A stretch of DNA of 64,000 nt from MED-G105 sp039814575 (GTDB lineage: Bacteria; Pseudomonadota; Alphaproteobacteria; Caulobacterales; Parvularculaceae), in NCBI GenBank assembly GCA_039814575.1, contig JBCCAY010000008.1, forward strand, positions 92,226 through 156,225, read 5' to 3'. Shown one piece after another: positions 17,541-24,907 of the stretch. The notes beneath the pieces are model-generated. The model did not search any database, was not told the DNA's origin, and worked only from the letters and a program-made list of their open reading frames with translations. Position 1 is the stretch's first letter. Every line of letters starts with the position of its first letter. The translations under genes and the position numbers were made by a program.

Positions 17541-18968
17541 TCAAGCAATGTCCGCTTCAGCTCCAGCTTCCAAAGCGCGAGCCGAACCGTTTCGCGGCAC
17601 ATAGGCCGGCTGTTTCGGAACAGACGGCGCAATCCTTGGAACCTCTGGCTGGCTGTCCAGCCGCACGCCGCTAAACCATAGCTGACGGGCTAGGCTTTTA
17701 GACGCGGCCGATCGCGATAGTGTCGCTCCGGCCGCCGCAACGTGCTTTTCCAACATCAGAACCAAACCCAGAAACGCAGCATCCACGGCGCCGACATCAG
17801 TAAAGTCCAAGACGACATCAAGGTCCGCGCGGTTCGGATCAGCGGCGCGGCGATCGGCGGTCTTCGCCGCTAAGCTCGCTGCGGCCCGGAAGGCGGCGCG
17901 CACCGGCGACAAATCATCCGCGCGCAAATCACCGCTAAGCCGAACGATGATGCATTCCCGTGATTGCTCGCCGCGCTCTAACTGCCGAACCTCAATATGT
18001 GCCGCGGCCGCCAGCCCAACTGGTTTCAATGGTTTGAGCATGAGCGGCGCTAAGCGCCCAATACAAACCCCCAAAAGGCTAAGGCCGTCTCGCCAATATC
18101 TCCTCCAAAGAGCCGGTTCCTGGCGAATGCGCCACAACCACTCCATACCGAGGCGACGCCATAAAACCGGCGCCCGGCGTATTGTTCCGGCTGTGAAATC
18201 AACAACGGCGCCAAGATGCGAAACAACGGGCGCGCTTAACGATCCGGCGTTACGGGCGATCCAAGCATTGCCTTTTTCGGCCCCGAGAGCGACGACGACG
18301 ACATCCGGCGCGGCGGCGTTAATCTCAGCGATTATCTCAGGCGCGCTCATCGCCTCGATGTCGCCGAAGCCGGGATTGAGATAACCGACGCCGCGCAGAG
18401 CGCCGCGGTCAGCATTCAACGCCGCACATGCCGCTTCAGCGGCGCCCTCGCGGCCGCCAAAGAAAAACACGCGCATGGGCCGGCCAGGCGCAGTGGGACG
18501 ACGGCGTAAAGCCTCGAAGACATCGGACCCCGCCACCCGCTCTTTAACGGGCACGCCCATCAGTCGCGCGATGAGCGCCAGCGGCGCGCCGTCGACAACG
18601 CTCAAATCATGGGCGTTGATGTGCGCGCGCGCCGTTTCCGATCGCAGCGCCGCACACAACATATTGACGTTTGGCGTCACCAATGCGCGCTTGCGCCCGA
18701 CGCGCACCGCGGTCTCCAATGAGGCGACGGCGCCGGCGCGATCGACGGCGTCAATCGCCAATCCGAACACATTCCATACGTTGCGATCAAAATCATCGCC
18801 GGCGATATCAATTGCCGCCGATCGCGCGGCATGGCTCTCGACCGCGCCCCCCGCGGGCTCGTCAAATGCGCTATCGAGCAGGTGTTGATCAGGGGCACGC
18901 TTCTGAAGGGGATCGGACGACGGCGCCATTTTCCGCGTATCTCGCTCCGGTGTGTCATTGCCCGCCAT
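17541..18968 (-). CDS. WecG/TagA/CpsF glycosyltransferase with C-terminal STAS-like domain
   Basis: A 475-residue protein. Residues 66-290 are the GT26 domain that transfers a sugar to a polyprenyl-diphosphate-linked acceptor: NVFGLAIDAV, LVTPNVNMLCAAL (97-109), the catalytic-region VVDGAPL (124-130), VFFFGG (167-172) and a conserved WLWRIRQEP near 278-286. Residues about 336-435 look like a STAS domain: two beta-strand stretches (CIIVRLSGDL, LDVVLDFTDV), then a helix after DVGAVDAAFLGLVLMLEK and an ARQLWFSGV end as in anti-sigma-antagonist folds. No obvious phosphorylatable Ser sits at the usual place after the second strand. STAS fusion to this enzyme suggests regulation or complex assembly. 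It lies upstream of prsT and the ATPase fusion on the same strand. Confidence 0.88.
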   Translation of the reverse strand: MAGNDTPERDTRKMAPSSDPLQKRAPDQHLLDSAFDEPAGGAVESHAARSAAIDIAGDDFDRNVWNVFGLAIDAVDRAGAVASLETAVRVGRKRALVTPNVNMLCAALRSETARAHINAHDLSVVDGAPLALIARLMGVPVKERVAGSDVFEALRRRPTAPGRPMRVFFFGGREGAAEAACAALNADRGALRGVGYLNPGFGDIEAMSAPEIIAEINAAAPDVVVVALGAEKGNAWIARNAGSLSAPVVSHLGAVVDFTAGTIRRAPVLWRRLGMEWLWRIRQEPALWRRYWRDGLSLLGVCIGRLAPLMLKPLKPVGLAAAAHIEVRQLERGEQSRECIIVRLSGDLRADDLSPVRAAFRAAASLAAKTADRRAADPNRADLDVVLDFTDVGAVDAAFLGLVLMLEKHVAAAGATLSRSAASKSLARQLWFSGVRLDSQPEVPRIAPSVPKQPAYVPRNGSARALEAGAEADIA

Positions 18969-19465
18969 CGATGCAATTGTCGCAAACGCCGGGCGAGGAA
19001 CTGTTTAATCAAGCGTTAACACTCACCTGAACGGGAGCAAACATCGGGCCAAGGATGCAAAGCGATAGTCTACGCCGAAACTGTCCGCTCGTTAACTGCT
19101 TGAATTAACCATAGATGACAGGGCGTTAACCAAGTGCACCGCAACATTTTAATGCTATCGCCGGCGCAGGTATCAAAATTCTACGACCCGCATAGATTGA
19201 ACATGGAAACAACGACGCTCCAATAGTGTTTGCTGCAGGCGCGAAAAATTTGACTCAACACCAGCGGGTTGATTAGCGCCGAGCCCTCTGCAAGCTTTCG
19301 TTGAACATTGAGCGTTTTCTCCGCTAAGCAAGATGATATCAGGGTTTTCTACAGCGAATCGCGTTGACACTGATCGGGCTACTTATTAAGAAAAATTGAG
19401 CTCCGCTTAAGGTAGAAGGCCGTCGGCGGGTTAGTCGTTAACAGTTTTTTGGGGGTCTATTGACC
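18969..19465. other. Divergent intergenic region between WecG-family gene and VPLPA-CTERM gene
   Basis: The gap is 497 bases and somewhat AT-richer than its flanks. It must carry promoters for both strands. A candidate rightward promoter is listed separately. No further gene is supported. Confidence 0.5.
19364..19392 (+). promoter_or_regulatory. Candidate promoter of the VPLPA-CTERM gene
   Basis: A perfect TTGACA (19364-19369) is followed after 17 bases by TAAGAA (19387-19392); TATTAA at 19384-19389 is an alternative -10 with a short spacer. The start codon is about 75 bases downstream. Confidence 0.35.
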
Positions 19466-20260
19466 ATGAAAATGCGTACCACCGTTGCGGCAGCCGCCTT
19501 CGCGTCTGCAGCACTTTTCACCGCCACGTCCGCGAACGCGTTCACGCTTCGCTTCGACGGCTTCGACAACGGCCTTGGTTTTGATCTACCTCAAGGCAAT
19601 TCCACGGCATGTAATTCGACCGGTTCCAACGGAACGGACCTTTGCACGGTCGATAACGCGGCTGGCTTCACCTACGAGAAAAATGGCCTGACGGCGACCG
19701 CCGTTGCGTTTGAAGACGCCGCTCCTGGCGTTGCCGGCACGCCTGCTGAGTTGATCCAAGACCTAATCGGTCCAAACCAAGGCCTTGGCGTTATTTCGAG
19801 CGACGAAGACGCAGCGAACGTTCGCTTCACGCAGGATCAGATCAACTTTCCCGAAGGCGAAGCGATCCAATTCACGTTTTCCAGCGCAGTTGTTCTGACG
19901 GACATCGCGCTAAATGACGGCCTCGGCGCGGATTGCTTGAGTAACGGCCAAGCGGGTTCGGCGGGCGAAGGCCCTTGCGGCGGCGTTCGCATTACGACGG
20001 ACACCGGCCTGGATGTGACCTGGGATGACTTCCTCAACGGCATTCTCTTGGACAATGGCGGCAACGTCGCGTCCGTGGCTGGCCAAGTCATCACGTTCTA
20101 CGGCGCGCTTGCTGGCGCTTTGAGCCTTACCGACGATTTCGGCTACTCCATCGAGCAGTTCGACATCAGCGTTGTTCCAGTGCCTGCAGCTCTGCCGCTT
20201 CTGCTTTCGGGCATTGCCGGCCTTGGCTTCGCATCGCGTCGCCGTAAAGCCGCTGCGTAA
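19466..20260 (+). CDS. Secreted VPLPA-CTERM (PEP-CTERM-type) protein
   Basis: A 264-residue exported protein. The N-terminus (MKMRTTVAAAAFASAALF, then ending around SANAF) is a typical Sec signal peptide. The C-terminus carries the tripartite sorting signal VPVPAALPLLLSGIAGLG followed by a basic RRRK tail, the alphaproteobacterial VPLPA variant of PEP-CTERM read by exosortases. The middle is an acidic, Gly/Asn-rich beta-type domain with four Cys, not a family I recognise by name. The ATG at 19466 is preferred over the TTG at 19460 because GGGGG at 19451-19455 is then correctly spaced. A strong terminator follows at once, so it is a single-gene unit. It is presumably surface displayed or linked to the exopolysaccharide. 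Confidence 0.88.
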   Translation: MKMRTTVAAAAFASAALFTATSANAFTLRFDGFDNGLGFDLPQGNSTACNSTGSNGTDLCTVDNAAGFTYEKNGLTATAVAFEDAAPGVAGTPAELIQDLIGPNQGLGVISSDEDAANVRFTQDQINFPEGEAIQFTFSSAVVLTDIALNDGLGADCLSNGQAGSAGEGPCGGVRITTDTGLDVTWDDFLNGILLDNGGNVASVAGQVITFYGALAGALSLTDDFGYSIEQFDISVVPVPAALPLLLSGIAGLGFASRRRKAAA

Positions 20261-20792
20261 GCTCTTATAGGGCAATTTAAGCGTTTAAGACTCCGGAACC
20301 GCTTTGTCGGTTCCGGAGTTTTTTATTGTCTGCAAGCGCCATTATAAAGCGAACGGCGCCGAAATTATCTACCATTGATATTGTTTACCGACCGCATTTT
20401 GCGACTTAACAAACGATCCGCTTAAGGGCGCGACCTATTTTGGCAGTACATGCGACGGGATTGGCATGGGATCTGCTGGTAAAAGCGGAACAGTGTGAAA
20501 CGCCGATGTGAACACCATAATTGAAAGCGTGAGAGCATCCTGACGGCGACGCGCTTTCGTAACGAGCGCTGACGTGCTTTATGACGTCGCGACGGAGCGC
20601 CCTCCAATGGCGCATATCGGCGTAGAAGACCGTTAACGCTTTGTTATAACGGCCTTGGCGTTTACGATTTATCGCGACGCTCGGCCTTAAAACATCGCTC
20701 CGACACGAGCGGCGTTTAGCGGGTGAACGACAATGGCGGCGACGGCGCTCTAAGGAGCGCGGCAGTGCGCCGAACAAAGAAAGCAAAAGCCA
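20261..20792. other. Intergenic region with terminator, upstream of the chain-length gene
   Basis: After the terminator at 20290-20325 about 460 bases remain before the Wzz-type gene. A CCGTTA (20630-20635)/TAACGG (20647-20652) inverted repeat with GTTATAAC between is the only structure I noticed. Frames inside are not protein-like. Confidence 0.5.
20290..20325 (+). terminator. Rho-independent terminator of the VPLPA-CTERM gene
   Basis: A perfect 11-base stem (ACTCCGGAACC at 20290-20300 and its complement at 20309-20319), an 8-base loop and a run of T residues follow, 30 bases after the stop codon. Confidence 0.93.
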
Positions 20793-22412
20793 GTGGGCGA
20801 CGAGTTCAAACTTGAAGACATTCTAATCATCTTGCGCCGGCGCGTTTTGTTCTTTTTGGCGCCGGCAGTGATTTTGGCGCCGCTCGGCGTGCTCATTGTC
20901 TTGTTATTGCCGTCGCAATACACCGCACGTGGAACCATCCTCGTTGAATCTCAACAGATCCCGGAAGAACTTATCCAGTCGACAATCAACTCGTATGCGC
21001 AAGAACGCATTCAAGTCATCCGCCAGCGGGTCATGACGCGCGAACGCCTGCTTGGGGTCGCGGATAAATATGATCTCTTCGACGATCGCCGGAATTACTC
21101 CAGCTCGGATCAAGTTGAACACATGCGCGATATGCTGGACGTTCAGCTGATCTCAGCGAACTCAGGCGATCGCAGCCGCCGCCAAGACGCGACAATTGCG
21201 TTCACCGTAGCGTATACGGACGGAGACCGACAAAAGGCCTATCTCGTCGCGAATGAATTCATGACGCTGTTCCTCACCGAGGATGTTCGCAGCCGGAAGG
21301 ACGGCGCCTCAGACACGACAGAGTTTTTCGATCAAGAAGCAAATCGTTTGCGTCTCGCCGTCGACAATTTGGAGACACGGATCGCGGCGTACAAAGACGA
21401 GAACGCAACGGCCCTGCCCGAACACCTTGCGCTGCATATGCAGCAACTGGATCGAGCGACGAAGGACTTCGCTGAGGCGAACGACGACAAAGAGCTCATG
21501 GAGGAAGAACGTCGCGCCCTCGAGACGCAATTAGCAAGCTACTTATCAAGCGCCGGCGGCGGTGAAGCGACGCAATCTCTATCAGAACTGAAAGCGGAAC
21601 TCGCCACTTTACGCGCGGAGAAAACCGACTCGCACCCCGATGTGGCGGCGCTGCGCGATCGCGTTTCAGCGCTGGAACGAGAGGCGGCGCCAAGCCAGGA
21701 AATCCAGCGTTTGCGCACGCAGTTACGTGGCTACGAAGAGGCGCTCGAAGAGGCGAGCATCGCCGAACCTGCAGATGAGGAAGAAATTGCGCGCCTTAAA
21801 ACGCTTATTGACGACACCCGTCGTGATTTCAGCAGTCAATTATTACGCGAAGCATCGACGGGATCGTCGGATTTCATCGTTGCGCAAATTCAAGGACGCC
21901 TTGAGATCGCTAACAGTCGGTTGGCCTCGCTAACGCGAGAAAGCGATGAATTACGCGCGACGATCGCCGATCTGCAAGACCGTGTCGCGCGAACGCCCGC
22001 CGTGGAGCGTGGGCTCGCCGTTTTGACGCGAGATCAGCAGAATCTTGAGCTGCAATACAAGCAAATCCAAGCAAAGCGCCAACAGGCGATTACGGCGGAA
22101 AATCTCGAGGACAATCAGAAGGCGGAGAAATTCTCCATCCTGGAGCCGGCGGTTCAACCCGAACAACCTTCCAGCCCCGACCGCGAGAAACTGATGGTGC
22201 TGGCGTTGGTCGCAGCGCTCGGCATTGGCGCGGCTTGTGCGGCGCTCGCTGAGATGTTGATGGCGAGCGTACGCGGCCGCGATCATTTAGCGTCTCTCAT
22301 GGGCGAAGCGCCGATCGCAGTCATTCCCTATATCCACGCCAAAGGCGAACGACGCATGGCGATCCCAATGGTGCGCCCGCAGAAGCCGACACCCTCAAAA
22401 AAAGCCGCATAG
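20793..22412 (+). CDS. Polysaccharide chain-length determinant (Wzz/PCP type, exosortase-locus variant)
   Basis: A 539-residue inner-membrane co-polymerase. An N-terminal membrane segment (about 18-40) follows the LEDILIILRRR motif typical of Wzz proteins. A long periplasmic coiled-coil part follows (about 150-420, with many RLRxxxxxLE-type heptads and the Pro-containing ERGLAVLTRDQQNLELQYKQI near the end). A second membrane segment (LMVLALVAALGIGAACAAL) is followed by a basic cytoplasmic tail. This matches the XrtA-system chain-length family (TIGR03007-like). The start is a GTG. It sets chain length together with the kinase encoded 82 bases downstream, which lacks its own membrane domain. 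Confidence 0.9.
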   Translation: MGDEFKLEDILIILRRRVLFFLAPAVILAPLGVLIVLLLPSQYTARGTILVESQQIPEELIQSTINSYAQERIQVIRQRVMTRERLLGVADKYDLFDDRRNYSSSDQVEHMRDMLDVQLISANSGDRSRRQDATIAFTVAYTDGDRQKAYLVANEFMTLFLTEDVRSRKDGASDTTEFFDQEANRLRLAVDNLETRIAAYKDENATALPEHLALHMQQLDRATKDFAEANDDKELMEEERRALETQLASYLSSAGGGEATQSLSELKAELATLRAEKTDSHPDVAALRDRVSALEREAAPSQEIQRLRTQLRGYEEALEEASIAEPADEEEIARLKTLIDDTRRDFSSQLLREASTGSSDFIVAQIQGRLEIANSRLASLTRESDELRATIADLQDRVARTPAVERGLAVLTRDQQNLELQYKQIQAKRQQAITAENLEDNQKAEKFSILEPAVQPEQPSSPDREKLMVLALVAALGIGAACAALAEMLMASVRGRDHLASLMGEAPIAVIPYIHAKGERRMAIPMVRPQKPTPSKKAA

Positions 22413-22494
22413 CCGGCGCGTTGCACCAGCGCGTTGCATAGGTAAGAAATTGCGCGGCGTTGCGCGAACGTAAGAACGATAGGTCAAACGAGCC

Positions 22495-23295
22495 ATGGAC
22501 CGCATTAGAGAAGCTGTAAACCGCGCACGTGACGAGCAACCGGCGCAAGCAGGAAGCCCGGGTAAAAATCGCCCCACAGCGAGCGCCCACGCGCCGCGCC
22601 CAGGACAAGCGCCGCAAGCTGTTGAATGTGACCGCGACATCTGCGCCGAACACAGAATTATCTCGAATGAACACGACCCGGTCTTGAACGCCTATCGCGT
22701 TCTTCGCACACGCACGCTACAGATGATGGAAGCGAATAATTGGCGGACAATCGCCGTGGTGTCGCCGACCTCAGGCGCCGGCAAAACGGTGACGGCGATC
22801 AATCTTGCGATCGCGATCGGCTCCAAGGAAGGATCGCGCGCAACACTCGTAGATTTTGATTTCTATCGACCGCGCGTCGCAAGATATATGGGCCTCGACC
22901 ATCCGCCGTCGGTGCTCGATTATTTTGAAGGATCGAAATCCCTCCACGAGGTTATTTTGCATCCGGACCTCTCAAACACCTTCGTGATGGCCAATGAACG
23001 CGTCTCGCGGCGCGGCGCTGAACATCTTACATCGCCAAAGGTAGACGATGTCATCGACGCTGCGCTTAATAAGTATCAATCGAGAGTGGTGGTGTTCGAC
23101 GTGCCGCCGGTGCTCGGTTGCGACGATACGATCGCGTTTTTACCGAAAGTGGACTGCGCGTTATTAATCGCGGCCAGCGGAGAAACCCGCGTCCGCGACG
23201 TTAAAGAAGCGCAACGCATGCTCGGCGGCGTTAATCTCGTTGGCACCGTTCTCAACAAAGCGCCGGCGGCCGTCGTTAACAACGCCTATTATTAA
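22495..23295 (+). CDS. CpsD/CapB-type tyrosine kinase (BY-kinase) of the exopolysaccharide locus
   Basis: A 266-residue cytoplasmic ATPase of the BY-kinase group that phosphorylates itself on tyrosine and controls Wzz-dependent polymerisation. Walker A is SPTSGAGKT (90-98). The Walker A' position reads TLVDFDFYRP (117-126) where most members have a DxD with DxxxRP. Walker B is VVVFDVPP. The C-terminal tyrosine cluster is reduced to NNAYY at the very end. The N-terminal 60 residues are a disordered linker. It lacks membrane segments, so it should act with the adjacent Wzz protein. Confidence 0.88.
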   Translation: MDRIREAVNRARDEQPAQAGSPGKNRPTASAHAPRPGQAPQAVECDRDICAEHRIISNEHDPVLNAYRVLRTRTLQMMEANNWRTIAVVSPTSGAGKTVTAINLAIAIGSKEGSRATLVDFDFYRPRVARYMGLDHPPSVLDYFEGSKSLHEVILHPDLSNTFVMANERVSRRGAEHLTSPKVDDVIDAALNKYQSRVVVFDVPPVLGCDDTIAFLPKVDCALLIAASGETRVRDVKEAQRMLGGVNLVGTVLNKAPAAVVNNAYY

Positions 23296-23782
23296 GCCTC
23301 ACGATCAGGCGCTAACGTCTCAGATCCTGAATTTTGGTCCTGAATTTTGGTATTGACGCCCAGCGGCCCAATCGGCTCGCGGCGCATCGACGTTTGCATC
23401 GACGTTTAATTTAATTGCACAAGCGGCATCGCAGACGCTGTCACACGGGCTCAGAAACGGGCCTGGCGGCGACTTACCGCACCGGGCGCTCCATTGACCG
23501 CACCATGTGGCCACGAAGAGGTGACGCATCCGCGACGCTCCCTTAAAGCCGGCGCAAATGCAGCTGATTTAGAGTTTCTACACTTGAATTAACACCTCGA
23601 GAACCGACGTGGATCTAAGTCATCTGCAACACTCTGAGGCGATCGCGACGGCACTTGGGCCGAAAAAGCTGAAATATGCGCCGCTAAGCGGAAATTATTA
23701 TGCGAAGTAAACTCATGCGTTCATCCCATGGATAGGAAGATGGCGTATTTATGGTAAAAACAACGGACTAAATGGTAACAAA
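23296..23782. other. Intergenic region with two small tandem duplications
   Basis: This 487-base gap ends the polysaccharide locus and precedes the RND efflux genes. It contains two independent two-copy tandem duplications, listed next. A 69-codon leftward frame here is Cys-rich but not convincing. I see no clear promoter. Confidence 0.5.
23325..23407. repeat. Two short tandem duplications (13 and 12 bases)
   Basis: TCCTGAATTTTGG occurs twice end to end at 23325-23337 and 23338-23350. GCATCGACGTTT occurs twice end to end at 23384-23395 and 23396-23407. Both are exact. Confidence 0.85.
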
Positions 23783-24907
23783 ATGCAGATGTCATCCTCT
23801 GTCAAAGCGGCCCTCGCCTTGGTCGTTGCTATTACGGCGTACTTTTTAGTCCGCGGCGTCTTTGGCGGCGGCGGCGAAACCGAAACTGCAGCGCCTGTTG
23901 AATCGACGCTTTTCACCGTTGTCGCCGCTGACATCGCTCCGCGTGAGTGGCGCGACGTCGTCACCTTGCGCGGCCGTACCGAAGCGGCCCGCAAAGTCAC
24001 CGTTCGGGCCGAGACACCGGGCGCTGTCGCTGAAACGCCGCTCGCGCAGGGAAGCCAAGTCACGGCCGGCGACGTTTTATGTCGCTTGAAAGTGGACGCG
24101 CGCCAGGCGGGGCTTGCTGAAGCCCGCGCGGCCAAGCGCCAAGCGCAACTCGATTACAACGCCGCGGCGGCGCTCGCTGAGGAAGGCTTCCGTTCGGAAA
24201 CGTCGCTTGCGGGGTTCAAAGCGGCCCTGGATCGCGCCCGCGCCGCTGAGGAACAGGCTGCGCTCGGTCTCGAACGCACGAAGATTGTCGCGCCGTTTGA
24301 CGGCGTTTTTGATCAACGCGCGGTTGAAGTCGGCGACTATATGCGGGTCGGCGACGCCTGCGGCGTCGTTATTCAGCGCACGCCGTTTCTCGTCACCGGC
24401 GCGGTGTCAGAAAAGGACGTCGCCAAAATCGCGAAAGGCGATCGCGGCGTCGCACGGCTCGTCACCGGCGAGACGATCGAAGGCGCCGTGCGCTTTGTGG
24501 CGGCGGCCGCTGATCCGGCGACGCGCACGTTTAATGTTGAACTTGAAGTTCCAAATGAAGACGGAACGCTGCGCGACGGCGTCACCGCGGAATTCGACGT
24601 CTTTGCGAGTCCGCGCGACGCCTATTTCCTACCTCATTCCGCCCTGACATTAAACGACAATGGGGAAATTGGCGTACGTACGGTTAACGCGGACGACACC
24701 GTCGTCTTCTCAAGGATTAGTCTCGTCGGCGAAGAGCCTGAAGGCGTGTGGGCGGCTGGACTGGACGGCGCAATGAAGCTCATTGTGCGCGGGCAGAACT
24801 TTGTCCGTGAAGGTCAGAAAGTACGCGTCGCGCCGCCGAGCGACGTCGCAAATCCTGTCACCGGCGCCGTTTCAGCGCCGACACGGCAAAGTGAGAGCGC
24901 CTTATGA
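23783..24907 (+). CDS. RND efflux periplasmic adaptor (membrane fusion protein)
   Basis: A 374-residue adaptor that links an inner-membrane RND pump to an outer-membrane channel. A single N-terminal membrane anchor (VKAALALVVAITAYFLV) is followed by a barrel-sandwich/lipoyl half (GRTEAARKVTVRAETPGAV, GSQVTAGDVLCRL), a helical hairpin (about 105-170), the second lipoyl half (TKIVAPFDGVFDQRAVEVGDYM), and beta-barrel and membrane-proximal domains. Its stop overlaps the start of the pump gene (ATGA at 24904-24907), so the two are translationally coupled. The substrate is not predictable. No outer-membrane channel gene is adjacent. Confidence 0.93.
   Translation: MQMSSSVKAALALVVAITAYFLVRGVFGGGGETETAAPVESTLFTVVAADIAPREWRDVVTLRGRTEAARKVTVRAETPGAVAETPLAQGSQVTAGDVLCRLKVDARQAGLAEARAAKRQAQLDYNAAAALAEEGFRSETSLAGFKAALDRARAAEEQAALGLERTKIVAPFDGVFDQRAVEVGDYMRVGDACGVVIQRTPFLVTGAVSEKDVAKIAKGDRGVARLVTGETIEGAVRFVAAAADPATRTFNVELEVPNEDGTLRDGVTAEFDVFASPRDAYFLPHSALTLNDNGEIGVRTVNADDTVVFSRISLVGEEPEGVWAAGLDGAMKLIVRGQNFVREGQKVRVAPPSDVANPVTGAVSAPTRQSESAL

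Noticed and set aside
20406..20786. Leftward 126-codon frame in the gap before the Wzz-type gene
   Set aside because: Arg/Ser/Cys-rich composition, no ribosome binding site and no family resemblance; judged to be chance.
23320..23529. Leftward 69-codon Cys-rich frame
   Set aside because: It spans both tandem duplications and has no start signal; the Cys content alone does not make it a gene.
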